DNA of 52,623 bases from Candidatus Altimarinota bacterium (GCA_028713225.1 JAQTOS010000008.1:1-52623); one strand, 5' to 3'. Numbered from the stretch's first letter, positions 9,008 to 19,260 are shown. Notes: generated by a model not told the origin, from the sequence alone. Numbers and translations: made by a program.

Positions 9008-10153
9008 ATGATAGGACATATTTTGAAATTAATGCTGACTAGATGACTTTCTATGAAAAGATGGAATAATTTTCCTCGTATAGAAGATGTTAGTCATTTG
9101 GATAATACGGGTTTTGTTATTCATATAGCTCTTTTTATGATTCATTTAGAAGAACAAAATTGAAATAAATTAGATAAAGAATTTATTATAAAGAGAATTA
9201 TATTCAATTCTTTTGTTCCGCTTATACTATCTGATATTGATTCAGGAACTAAAGATTATATCAAAAAAGTTGATGCTGAAATTTTTGATTCACTAGAAAA
9301 AAAATCTATGGAATTTTTCTTATCTCTTGATGCTCCAGAATCTATAAAAGAAGATATAAGAAATACTTTTTATGATAATTCTAAACAGTCAGAATTAGAA
9401 ATAATAAAAGCAGCAAAAAAATATGCTTGATTTATGGAATGTTCTATTAATGAAAAAGTTTTTGATGGAATGTATGAAGTCCCTTTAAAAAATATTGAAG
9501 AATATTTCGTGGAAAATAGAAAAACTATTAAGAGTCTAGATACTATTTTGAGAGATAATGATTATAGGAAATATTTACTTCAAATAAGAAGATTATCACA
9601 TTCTTTTAGATGGAACCAAGAAAAAAGAATTTATAAAATTTCAGTTATGTCACATTTGGTGATAATAGCATTTTTAGCTTATGTAATAGCTAAAATAGAA
9701 AATGAAAATTGAGCAGATTATAATGTTTTAGAATTTTTACTAACTGCACTTTATCACGATATCCCAGAAGCAATAACAGGAGATATTATTACTCCAACAA
9801 AAAAAGCTATTCCAGGTTTTGAAGAACTTTTATGAGAAGTAGAAGTTGCAATGATGAATGATTATTTATTTTCATATATTAGTTCAGATTATAAGTCTGA
9901 AGTCTATGAATATATGTTAAATCCATTTTCTTCAGATATGTGAAAAATTGTAAAAAAAGCTGATATATTTTCAGCACTTTTTGAGGCCAAAGTTGAATTA
10001 AATAATGGTAATTTATCATACAATGATATTTATAGAAGAGTAAAGAAAAAGACTAATCAATTTTCTATATGACGAGCTTCATATTTACTAAAAGATGTAC
10101 TTGATTCTTTTGATTCAAATGATAAATGAGATATAAATTTAGCTGATTATTAG
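9008..10153 (+). CDS. YfbR-like HD-domain hydrolase
   Basis: 381 residues. The N-terminal 200 residues are not recognised. The C-terminal half has the HD phosphohydrolase pattern of YfbR/5'-nucleotidase-like proteins: KISVMSHLVIIAFLAY (first His), ALYHDIPEAITGDIITPTK (His-Asp pair then the Glu-Ala-x2-Gly-Asp stretch) and a later KKADIFSALFEAK. Such enzymes dephosphorylate deoxynucleoside monophosphates or related compounds. The unknown N-terminal part makes it about twice the usual YfbR length. The ATG at 9008 was chosen because an alternative ATG upstream (8957) runs in another frame into TAG. The next gene, the short priA, begins six bases after its stop, so the two are probably one transcript. 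Confidence 0.75.
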
Positions 10154-10159
10154 TAGAAA

Positions 10160-11104
10160 ATGTTTACAACAGTAATTCCAATTGATAGAAGTTTTGATGA
10201 TGTTTGACTTACATACCTTGTTCCGGATTTTTTATCTGAGCAAGTTTTTTTGTGAGCACTTGTTGAAATTCCTTTTGGTAAGCAAATAATTAAAGCAGTT
10301 ATTGTAGATATTTTTGATAATTTTAATGATGAAACTATTAGTTTGAAGCCAATAGTTTCAGTAGTTTATGATTTTCCTATTATAAAAGATTATCAAATAG
10401 AATTAATCAAATGGATGGCAACTTATTATTTTTCTTTAGTTCATCAAGTATTAGGAATATTTTTACCTAGAAATTTACTTGAAAAAATTGAAAAAAAGAA
10501 GTTTGAATTCAAAGAAACTAAAATTTTGAATTACAATAAAAATATTACAAAATCACTAACAGAAAATCAAAAAGAAGCTTATCAAACTATAAAAGAAACT
10601 GCTAAAAAAAATATACTTTTATTTGGTATTACTGGGTCAGGGAAGACGGAAATTTATATTAATTTAATAAAAGATTCTATAGAAGCAGGGAAGCAAGTTT
10701 TGCTTCTTGTTCCTGAAATTATCCTTACTTCACAAGTTGCAACAAATATAAGAGAAGTTTTTTGAGAAAATGTAGCAATTTTGAATTCTTCTATTTCACG
10801 AGCAAAAAAAACAGATATTTGGCAAAAAATTTACACTTGAAATATCAAAGTAGTTGTTTGAACTAGATCATCACTTTTTTATCCATACAAAGATTTATGA
10901 CTTATAATTGTTGATGAAGAGCATGATAATAGTTATATTTCAGATTCGGCTCCAAGATATGACGCAGTAGAAGTTGCTACAAAATTAGCTTGATTACTTG
11001 ATATAAAACTAATTTTAGCATCAGGAACTCCAGCAGTAAAACATATGTATAAAGCAATTAAAGAAAAGTATGAGATAGTGAATTTGTTTGAAGAAATTAA
11101 ATAA
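10160..11104 (+). CDS. priA: PriA-like primosomal protein, C-terminally short
   Basis: 314 residues instead of about 700. Residues 1-95 match the PriA N-terminal DNA-binding domain (TYLVPDFLSEQVFLGALVEIPFGK). The first helicase lobe follows: Walker A LFGITGSGKTEIY near residue 156, VPEIILTSQV, VVVGTRSSLFYP, Walker B with DEEH (LIIVDEEHDNSY) near residue 251, and ASGTPAVKHMYKAIKEKY. The protein then stops: the zinc-binding Cys motifs and second helicase lobe are absent. The stop is followed at once by a terminator, so this is an end and not a frameshift. PriA reloads the replisome at collapsed forks; without lobe 2 it could bind forks but not unwind. It follows the HD hydrolase by six bases. 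Confidence 0.82.
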
Positions 11105-11137
11105 AAAGAGTAAAATGTAAATTTTACTCTTTTTATT
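11104..11137. terminator. Bidirectional terminator after short priA
   Basis: AAAAAGAGTAAAAT-GTAA-ATTTTACTCTTTTT, a near-perfect palindrome that can serve priA and the convergent gene at 11137. Confidence 0.85.
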
Positions 11138-11778
11138 TAAAAATTTTCTGCTGAGATTGTACTTGGTAATCATAGTTCATCTTTACATTTATCAGTAACT
11201 GTATTTTTTCGACATACGCTACTTTCTATATTCCAATCTTCTTTTTTTATTCATTTAATATTCATAATAAATACAAATATTTCCTCAACTTTATCTTTAT
11301 TAAATATTGTTTCTGTATTTAATATTTCTGAATCAAAAGCTAATGGTAATATAGAATCATTTATATTTATTGATCTACCTGTAATATCTCAATTTAGACT
11401 TAATCTATTATCTCATAATCATGTTATTTGTTTTATTTTTCCTTTTTTTGAATTATCAGTTCTATTTTTAAGTCATTCTTCTACTGCTTGAATTACTTTA
11501 TCTAATTCTTTATGAGATTTTATTTCAATATTTAGTTTATTTCAGTTTATTTGTAGAAAATATGCTCATTCTACTGGGCTTATTGCTACTTTTACATCAT
11601 ATTTAGTTCAAAGTTTTTTTGATAAATTTGAAATTTTTCAGAGAACTTCATATTTTTCTTGAACATCATAAGATTTTTTATTTAATGAGTCCATTTTTTC
11701 TGAAATTTCTTTTTTATCAATCATTTTATTTATTTGTTCTGTGGGAGATTTATATAAATCTTTATTTTTTTCACTCAT
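11137..11778 (-). CDS. Hypothetical protein, charged, no recognised domain
   Basis: 213 residues, intact when TGA is Gly. The first 60 residues are Lys/Glu-rich and probably helical (MIDKKEISEKMDSLNKK). The rest is mixed, with a VAISPVEGAYFLQINGNKLN stretch that looks like a beta hairpin. There is one Cys pair near the C-terminus (VCRKNTVTDKCKDELG). No signal peptide or membrane segment, so probably cytosolic. I do not recognise a family. It stands alone between the priA terminator and the ndk promoter region. Confidence 0.6.
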
Positions 11779-11858
11779 AATTTGATTTATTTATTAATTA
11801 AATTTAGTTAATTTTATCATAAATTTTTAAATAAGTCCAATTTTTGCAAGTCTTAAAT

Positions 11859-11885
11859 TTGATTTATTTAAATTTTCTATATAAT
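11859..11885 (+). promoter_or_regulatory. Candidate ndk promoter
   Basis: TTGATT (11859) and TATAAT (11880) separated by 15 bases, about 35 bases before the ndk ATG. By-eye assignment. Confidence 0.45.
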
Positions 11886-11920
11886 GTCCGCGTTATTTTA
11901 TATTTTAAACATAAAGTTTT

Positions 11921-12367
11921 ATGCAAACTACTTTAGTTTTACTTAAACCAGATACTGTTCAAAGAGGTTTAATTGGTGCAATCGTTTCTAGATTTGAAAA
12001 TAAAGGATTAAAAATTTCAGGAATGAAATTAGTTCAATTATCAAAAGAAGTTGTTGAAGAACATTATGATTTCTTGGCTGATAAACCATTTTTCCCAGGA
12101 ATTTTAGCTTATATGACTGGTTCTCCTGTTGTTGCTATGGCTATTACTGGTAAAGATTGTATCAAAACTGTTAGAATGTTAACTGGTGCTACAAATCCTA
12201 CTGAAGCTCTTCCAGGTTCTATCAGAGGTGATTTTGCTCTTACTATTGATGCAAATATTATCCATGCTTCAGATTCTACTGAAACTGCTGCAATTGAATT
12301 AAAAAGATTTTTTGCTGATAGCGAAATCTATTCTTATGAAAAAATAAGTGATAAAGTTGTTGCTTAA
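11921..12367 (+). CDS. ndk: Nucleoside diphosphate kinase
   Basis: 148 residues, normal length. It moves the terminal phosphate of ATP to NDPs through a phosphohistidine. Landmarks: TLVLLKPDTVQRGLIG at the start, MTGSPVVAMAI near residue 65, GATNPTEALPGSIRGDFAL near residue 90 and the active-site NIIHASDS with the catalytic His near residue 118. Although it looks native (AGA arginine), none of its ten glycines is TGA and codon use is skewed to GGT/GGA, which fits a highly expressed gene avoiding the reassigned codon. It has its own promoter candidate and a long perfect terminator. Confidence 0.96.
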   Translation: MQTTLVLLKPDTVQRGLIGAIVSRFENKGLKISGMKLVQLSKEVVEEHYDFLADKPFFPGILAYMTGSPVVAMAITGKDCIKTVRMLTGATNPTEALPGSIRGDFALTIDANIIHASDSTETAAIELKRFFADSEIYSYEKISDKVVA

Positions 12368-12424
12368 TTAAAACGATAATAAAAAAACCTAGATTATTTC
12401 TAGGTTTTTTTATTATCGTTTTAA
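12368..12424. terminator. Long palindromic bidirectional terminator
   Basis: TAAAACGATAATAAAAAAACC... mirrors ...GGTTTTTTTATTATCGTTTTA across a CTAGA-type core. It serves ndk and the convergent small gene, whose stop codon (12413) lies inside it. Confidence 0.85.
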
Positions 12425-12670
12425 AAGAGTTTCCACATTTTTATTAAAAATATTTACTGCATGATAACAATTTTCGGGACATTTATTTACTTCCCTGAAA
12501 TTACTTAATTCTTGTTTAAATATATAATCTTTCTCTTTAACGCTTAAATTATTAAAATTAGTATGTTTTTCTTCTATTATTTTTTCAAAATGTTCAAGTG
12601 AAAACATATTTGCTTTTCATTCGGGACATTGGCATCTTGCTAGAGTACAATTTTTTATATACTTGTTCAT
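12413..12670 (-). CDS. Small Cys-containing protein, unknown
   Basis: 85 residues starting MNKYIKNCTLARCQCPEG. The in-frame TGA (Gly, near residue 18) makes a standard-code reading begin too late. Cys residues come as C-x5-C-x-C near the N-terminus and C-x3-C in KCPENCYHAV, with a nearby His, which suggests a small metal site; this is inference. The rest is charged and helical. No membrane segment. It lies five bases downstream of the gene at 12675-13544 on the same strand and may share its transcript. Confidence 0.6.
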
Positions 12671-12674
12671 ATTA

Positions 12675-13544
12675 TTAGTTATTCTTAAATTCAGCTTCTG
12701 TATAAATTAAATTCAAACTTTTTAGTAAATCAGATCCAGAATCCGGAATTACAAGTTGAGAATTTTTTACTATTAAATCTCTATTATTTATAAGAGTATC
12801 AAGTAGTTTTTTATTATAATTATTTAGGTATGTATAATATGCTATAAATTTATCTATAAAAATTATATAAGTTCTAGCATAAGTGTAAGAGTCTCTAGCT
12901 TTTAGATAAGTATCAACATCTTCTATTACAGACTGAGAATCAAATACTTTGAAATCAGAACTCATTTTTGTTTTAGTTGATTCTATATCAGTATTATTTT
13001 CATTAAGTGATGCAAGTAATACTGTTCTTTGATTTTTCAGGTTATTTATATTTTCAATAGTACTTGTATATCTAAACTCTAATTGACTTATATAAGAATC
13101 AAGAACTTTAGATCTATCTGATGATTGTCCAAGAGATGTTTTTAAATCCATTTTTAGAATATTTAAATACTCATTTATTAGAATCATATTTCGAGAAATG
13201 ATTTTATCACGAGCAATTTGTTTATTTCCAAGTATGTAAGAAATGCTCATAACATCATTATATACATTTGCTGGAGCTTCTGTTCTGTCTTTAAGTCTTG
13301 TTCAAATATTTGTAGTTATTGCTACTCAAATAGGAGCAATAATCATATTTTGGTTTCAAGCAGATACAAAATTGTCACTATTCTTATCAGCTTCCGTTTT
13401 ACTTATTACAGTACTGTCTGTTTCTGTTTTACTAGTATTTAGAGTAAAGTTATTAAAAAAACCTGTAGCTAAATTTATTACTACAATAAAGGCAAATGTA
13501 AGCAATGTTATTTTCAAAAAATAGTATATAACTTTTTTGTCCAT
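12675..13544 (-). CDS. Membrane-anchored coiled-coil protein, unknown
   Basis: 289 residues with TGA as Gly. One N-terminal transmembrane segment (YYFLKITLLTFAFIVVINLATGFF) follows a short basic start, so most of the protein lies outside the membrane. The region of about residues 95-230 is helical and likely coiled coil (KMDLKTSLGQSSDRSKVLD; TIENINNLKNQRTVLL). Around residue 62 there is a short Gly/Ile/Thr stretch. No catalytic motif is seen. It may be an envelope spacer or tether. The small Cys gene follows five bases downstream. A divergent partner, the big amidase gene, starts 75 bases upstream, so the region 13545-13618 must hold both promoters. Confidence 0.6.
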
Positions 13545-13618
13545 AGTTTATTATTGATTTTTAGGTTTAAATTCTTATACTCTACATACAAGATTATTTA
13601 GCTTTATAATATGAAAAA

Positions 13619-16573
13619 ATGAAAAAAATCAAACTATTTATTAGTTTTTTTCTAGTTTTTGCTGTCGCATGTGGATTTTTATATAATTTGAAATTACAAA
13701 AAAACTATACTTATGATACTCAAACCCTTAGTTTAAAAACAAATTTTAAAACAAATTTCAAGGAAGAAGCCTCTTTAAATAATGAAATTAGTCCAGTTAA
13801 ATGAACTTGGACAGATTCAAATACTGTAAATAGTAATACAAGTTTTGATACTATTTATTTTAAAATGCCAAAAAAAGCTGAGTTTGAAACTTATGGATAT
13901 AAGGCTAAATTGAAAATAATAGTAGATTGACAAACATATAATCCAGAAATTGATGAGGATTGAGATGAAAGACTTTTAACTGATTCTGATATTCATTTTA
14001 CACCAGTATTTTTAAATAAAGAAGTTAAAAATTTTTCATATGAGCTAAGTTTTACTGATAAAAATCTAATTGTTCCATCTTTAGCAATAAGTACTCTAGA
14101 TTCAAAGTCTTTTACTTATAAGTTAGCATTAAAAACTCCAGAAACTGAAGCAGATGATATAGGAATAATAAAAAGAGCAGATTGGGGGGCTGTTGAAGAT
14201 TATAGATATAAAGATTCAAAATACTGGAAATCTTATTATGATAAACTTGCTAGTGCAACTTGATGAATAACAGTTGCTCAACAAGCTGAAATTGATAAAA
14301 TTAATAAAATAAATAATTACTTAAATACAAATTATTCGGAAGATTCAAAAGTTTTAGAAACAATTACATCAGAAAACTGACATTCTCTTGTTCGGCCTAT
14401 TCAAAGAACTCAGTTTGTAAAAGCAATAATTATTCATCATACTGATACTCAAGATATTTCTAAACCTAGTGATCAAATATTAAGATGAATTTATTATTAT
14501 CATTCTGTTCAAAATTGACGGTGAGATATAGGGTATAATTATATAGTTGGACAAGATGGAAAAATCTATGAATGAAAAGCCTGATGAGATTATGTTGTTT
14601 GATCTCATACTCTTCGGAACAATAAATCGAATGTTTCTATTTCTGTTATTTGAAATTATCAAAATAATTATTTAACAGAAGAACAACAAGCTTCCATTAA
14701 TAAACTTGTTTGATATTTAGCAAAAAAATATTGAATTGATTTGGATAAACAAAGAGTTTATCATAAATCTTGTTTATCTAGTAGTAATTGTACTAATCCT
14801 TTAGTTAATGTAACTCGAGCTTCTCTTATATGACATAGAGATGCTGGATATACAACTTGTCCTGGTGATAATCGATATTGACTTTTAGCAAATTTTAAAG
14901 AGTCAAATATTGATTTAAGCTCAGGGAATAAGTTTATTCCAAATTTAGCATCAATGAAAGTTTATGAAGCAAATCAGGCTAAAATAGCTGTAGCTCAAAC
15001 TGTTATAGCAAATACTTGAATTAGCCTTGTTGCTAGTATAAGTACACAAACTCCAATAATTTCAAATTGATTTGATAAAAATAATGTAATAAAAGTTAAG
15101 CTTTCTTATCCTGAAAATCAAAATACTATTTCTTTAAAATCATTAGATAAAACTTATGATTTGGAAATGACTAATTGACAACTTTATAATAATTGAGTTT
15201 TAGTTTCTGGAAAATTGAAAATTTGAGATTTGAATTGAATTACTGAAATTACTTCTTGGTCTAGAATACCAGCATGGGATACAAAAAAAATCTATAATGA
15301 TAATAAATTTAGATGAATAATTACTCTTTACACAGAAAATTCTAAACTTGTTGTAGTAAATGAACTTTATTTGAATGATTATTTGAAATGAATTTGAGAA
15401 ATTTCAAACGACGCGCTAGAACAAAAAGCTAAAACTATATTAATTTCTGCAAGAACTTATGCTAGATGGTATATGTCAGCAAATAATAGAAAATTTCCTG
15501 GTAAATATTACGATTGATCAGATGATCCAAATATTTTCCAAAAATATTTATGATATGGAATGGAACAAAGAAATACAAATATAGTTAAATTTCTTTGAGA
15601 TACATTAGACGAGGTAATTACTTATAATGGGAAACTTGTAAAACCTTGGTATTTCAACCAAAGTAATGGAAAAACACTTTCTTATTATGATTATTGTCTG
15701 AAAAATAATCCAGGAAAAAATGATTATTGTAAATTAGGACAAACTACAAATTATCCTTATTTACTTTGAGTTTCAGATCCTGCTTGAGAAGGGAAGACTA
15801 CTCTTGGTCATTGAGTATGATTAAGTTGAGATTGAGCTACTTATTTTGCAAAAATGTGATGGGATTATAAAAAAATTATAGCTTATTATTATTCATGAGT
15901 GCAAGTAGTAAAATTGGAAACTAATACTTATAATCCAATTGTTGAAATAAAAACTACAGATACAACTACTTCAAATGAGACTGTAGGGAATGCAGGCCTG
16001 AATTCCCTACGAACAATAAAAACAACTACACAAACTACTTCTACTGCAAAAATTTTTACAGATATAGCAAGTTCAAATAAATATTATACTTCGCTTAAAT
16101 ATTTCAAAGATAAAAATACTTTGACTTGATTTTCAGACGGAACTTTTAGGCCTTTAAATAATATTACTAGAATTGAAGCTTTGAAAATAATTTTGACTTC
16201 ATTTGGATATGCGAAAATAGATAATAAAACATCAATTTTTACTGATATAGCAACTAAAACTTGGGAAAATGCTTATATCCAAAGAGCTATGCTTTTATCT
16301 CTTGTGGATACAAAAAATAAAACATTTTCTCCATCTAGAAATATAAATAGAGTAGAAGTTTTGAAAATGATAATGACTTTGAAAAAAGTAGATATATCGC
16401 TTTATAAAACTAAAGTATATTATATAAAAGATGTTGCTAAAACTGATTGGTATTATCCTTATGCTGTTTATGCTTTAGAAAATAAATTATTTACATTAAA
16501 TTCAGGATATTTCTATCCATCTCAAGTCGTATGAAGATGAGAATTAATTGATGTAATGTATAAACTTAAATAA
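13619..16573 (+). CDS. Amidase (PGRP/Amidase_2) - SpoIID/LytB - triple SLH wall protein
   Basis: 984 residues. Signal peptide KLFISFFLVFAVACGF. An Amidase_2/PGRP-type domain spans about residues 265-430 (IIIHHTDT, GDIGYNYIVGQDGKIYEG, GHRDAGYTTCPGD), with zinc-binding His residues, which would cut MurNAc-L-Ala bonds. A SpoIID/LytB domain lies at about residues 580-770 (ELYLNDYLKGIGE, ISARTYARWY); LytB stimulates amidases and SpoIID is a lytic transglycosylase. Three SLH repeats follow from about residue 811 and should anchor the protein to the wall. The start is ATG 13619: the ATG at 13611 is in another frame. TATAAT at 13605 lies so close that the mRNA may be leaderless. Codon 301 (CGG, 14519-14521) sits at the conserved Trp of GWGDIGY. 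Likely a cell-separation or wall-remodelling enzyme, possibly used against a host wall. Confidence 0.9.
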
Positions 16574-16610
16574 TTAAAAAAGCAAACTTGAATACAGTTT
16601 GCTTTTTTTT
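16574..16610 (+). terminator. Terminator after the amidase gene
   Basis: AAAAAAGCAAACT - loop - AGTTTGCTTTTTTTT, strong stem with eight T. Confidence 0.88.
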
Positions 16611-16658
16611 AATAAATAATTATAAATAACAAGTCAAAAATCAAAATAAAATAGAAAT

Positions 16659-16666
16659 GGGGTGAT
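16659..16666 (+). promoter_or_regulatory. Strong Shine-Dalgarno GGGGTGAT
   Basis: GGGGTGATT ending four bases before ATG 16671, identical in sequence and spacing to the site before the gene at 1309. It selects ATG 16671 over the in-frame GTG at 16662. Confidence 0.72.
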
Positions 16667-16670
16667 TCTA

Positions 16671-17459
16671 ATGAATATTCTACATAATACGCATTTTTAC
16701 TCTAAGACTTCACTTGATCTTATACGTGAGTTCATTTCTGAAGAAGAAGAGCAAATTCTGCTGGATAAATATGGAATTGAGTTTGTTTCATATGATGATT
16801 ATGAAACTTTGGATGAGCTTATTGAAGCTTGGAAAGAGGGGCTTTTGAATCTCGCTATTCAATACAGACAGAGAGAAAATGACCCAGTTTTTAATCCTTT
16901 GAAGAAGTATTATAATACTTTCTTGCGGGATATTATTATTGGGATTGGAATTCCTGATTTTGATAAAGAAAAGGTAGGTATTTTATACCAAAGATATCAC
17001 TATGAAAATGTATTTTTATTTGAACTTTGTTCAGATGTAAGAACTTTGTTTATTGAAGATTCATCTCATCCATATCTTTATAATTCTATTGATAAAGGTA
17101 GCAGCACAAATATTAGAGAATATCTAAAAGATATTTCTTTGAGAAGTGAAATTTTTGAAAAACCAGGTTCATCTATGACTAGAAATGATATTTCTAATAT
17201 CATAGATGAATCAAATCAAAAATATCGAGAAGAATCTGGGGATCAGTACTTTTTAGGTTTAGGAGAAAGCACTTGGATTGATAAAATTAATGAAATTTTT
17301 TGTACTATTTTTAACTTCTCTATAAAGGAAGCTTATGAAAAAAACAAAAAGTTTAATAAGGATATATCTGATGGTTTAGCTGCATCTATTGAATTGCTTA
17401 GACCATTTGATAATCCAAGGGCTAAAGCTCTTGTCGAATTATATGATTCAAAAAAATAG
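16671..17459 (+). CDS. Unknown protein, standard-code gene
   Basis: 262 residues, no recognised family, no signal peptide and no membrane segment; probably a cytosolic helical protein. N-terminal half: HFYSKTSLDLIREFISEEEEQ, then the acidic stretch YDDYETLDELIEAWKEG. The middle has FLRDIIIGIGIPDFDKEKVG and the C-terminus SDGLAASIELLRPFDNPRAK. All 11 glycines are GGN and three arginines are CGT, CGG and CGA, unlike the host. The stop is TAG. It has the GGGGTGATT ribosome site and a private GC-rich terminator. It stands between the terminator of the amidase gene and the 3' end of thrS, a site typical of single-gene insertion. I infer import from a standard-code bacterium. Confidence 0.72.
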   Translation: MNILHNTHFYSKTSLDLIREFISEEEEQILLDKYGIEFVSYDDYETLDELIEAWKEGLLNLAIQYRQRENDPVFNPLKKYYNTFLRDIIIGIGIPDFDKEKVGILYQRYHYENVFLFELCSDVRTLFIEDSSHPYLYNSIDKGSSTNIREYLKDISLRSEIFEKPGSSMTRNDISNIIDESNQKYREESGDQYFLGLGESTWIDKINEIFCTIFNFSIKEAYEKNKKFNKDISDGLAASIELLRPFDNPRAKALVELYDSKK

Positions 17460-17486
17460 CACCACTTAACGTGGTGCTTTATTCTT
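17458..17486. terminator. Terminator AGCACCAC/GTGGTGCT
   Basis: AGCACCACTTAACGTGGTGCT followed by a T-rich tail, directly after the TAG of the standard-code gene and next to the convergent thrS stop. Confidence 0.8.
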
Positions 17487-17487
17487 T

Positions 17488-19260
17488 TTATAATCTTCTT
17501 GTTTTTATTTCTGCAGCTATTTTTTCTATGAAATTTTCTACTTTTTCAGTTAATTGTTCTTTAGTTTTTACATTTCTAACAGAAACTGTATTATCAGCTA
17601 CTTCTTGTTCTCAAACTATTAGCACATAATTATATTTTGAAGTTTCAGCATTTCTTACTTTTTTATTCAAACTATCTGTTGAGTAATCAACTGTAGATCT
17701 AATATCAAGAGCTTTTAATTTTTGATTTAAAGCTTTAGCATAATCGTCAAATTTATCAGCAACAGGAACTATGATTACTTGTCTTGGAGATAACCAAGTA
17801 GGGAATAGTCCAGCAAAATGTTCTATAATAATTCAAATAAATCTTTCTAAACTTCCAGAAATTGCTCTATGAATTACAACTGGTCTTTCTGGATTTCATT
17901 CTTCATTTGTAAAACTTAAATTAAATCTTTCTGGTAGGTTGAAATCACATTGAATTGTAGCAAGTTGCCATTCTCTTCCTAGACAATCTTTGAACATAAA
18001 ATCTAGTTTTGGTCCATAAAATGCTGCTTCTCAAGGCATTCTTTTATATGGTAGGCCATTTGCAATAGCAGCTTCTTCAAGTGCTCATTCAGCTTTTGCC
18101 CAAACTTCATCACTTCACAAATATTTTGATTTGTCTTCGACATCTCTAACAGAAAGTGAAACCCAATAAGAATCAAGCATTCCCATTGTTTCATAGAATT
18201 TTTTGATGATATCAGTTATAAGTTTTACTTCGTCTTTGATTTGTCCAACTCTACAAAATAAATGTCAGTCATCTTGAGTAATAGATCTAACTCTAGTAAG
18301 TCCAGATAATTGTCCAGTTTTTTCATCTCTATAAACTGTTGCAGGTTCAAAATATCTAACAGGCATATCTCTGTAAGAAAATTGATTATCAGCAAATATT
18401 TGCATATGATGAGGACAGTTCATAGGTTTTAGGTGGAATTTTTCTTTTGAAGTTCATCCATAAACAGAAAACATATCTTCTAAATAATGACCAGCATGAC
18501 CACTCGTTACATATAAATCTTCTTTAGCTAAATGAGGAGTACAAACTCTATCATATCAATGATTTTTATGTAAATCCCATAAATAATTTTCAAGTTCTTT
18601 TCTAATTGCCATTCAAGCTGGTTGGAAAAGAGGTAACCCGGCTCAAACTAAATCTGAAATTGTAAATAATTTTAGTTTTTTACCAAGAACTCTATGATCT
18701 CTTTTTTTAGCTTCTTCCATCATTCTTACATGATTATCTAATTCTTCTCTAGTATCAAAAGCAAGTCCATAAATTCTTGTAAGCATTTTTTTTCGTGAAT
18801 CTCATCTCCAATAAGCTCCAGCAATTTTATCTAATTTGAATGCATTTTCATCAATTTGAGACATTTTTTCTACATGAGGACCAGCACACATGTCTTCGAA
18901 AGCTAATTCACCTTTTTGACTCATATTTTTATAAAAACCAAGAGATGTTTCTCCTTTTTCTTTCAAATCTTTAGCCATTTCAACTTTGTAGATTTCTCCA
19001 GCAGTTTCTAATTTTTTAATAGCTTCATCAACTGGAAGTGGTGCGTATTCAAAAATTTGATTTTGTTTGATGATATTTTTCATCTTTTTTTCTATTTCTT
19101 TTAGATTTTCTTCTTTTACTTCAGTTTCACCAAAATCAAAATCATAATAAAATCCAGTATCAGTATCAGGTCAAATTGCCATTTTAACTTCAGGGTAAAT
19201 GCTTTTTACAGCTTGTGCCATAATATGGCTCAGAGAATGTCTTTTTGTTGAGATTTCCAT
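17488..19260 (-). CDS. thrS: Threonyl-tRNA synthetase lacking the TGS domain
   Basis: 590 residues. Charges tRNA-Thr with threonine in the cytosol. It starts directly in the editing-domain region ([19 protein letters not shown], the HxxxH motif), so the usual N-terminal TGS domain of about 60 residues is missing. Then come the second additional domain (MCAGPHV), AYWRGDS...MLTRIYG, the class II core with [11 protein letters not shown], the zinc ligand segment [10 protein letters not shown], motif 2 around [10 protein letters not shown] and motif 3 [18 protein letters not shown], and the anticodon-binding domain ([10 protein letters not shown]) to the end. A leader-peptide attenuator lies upstream (19353-19500), predicting induction when charged tRNA-Thr falls. 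ATG 19260 is the only ATG before the HxxxH motif. Confidence 0.95.

Noticed and set aside
1186-17486. Insertion sequence carrying the standard-code genes
   Set aside because: No transposase, terminal inverted repeats or target duplications are visible around the three genes.
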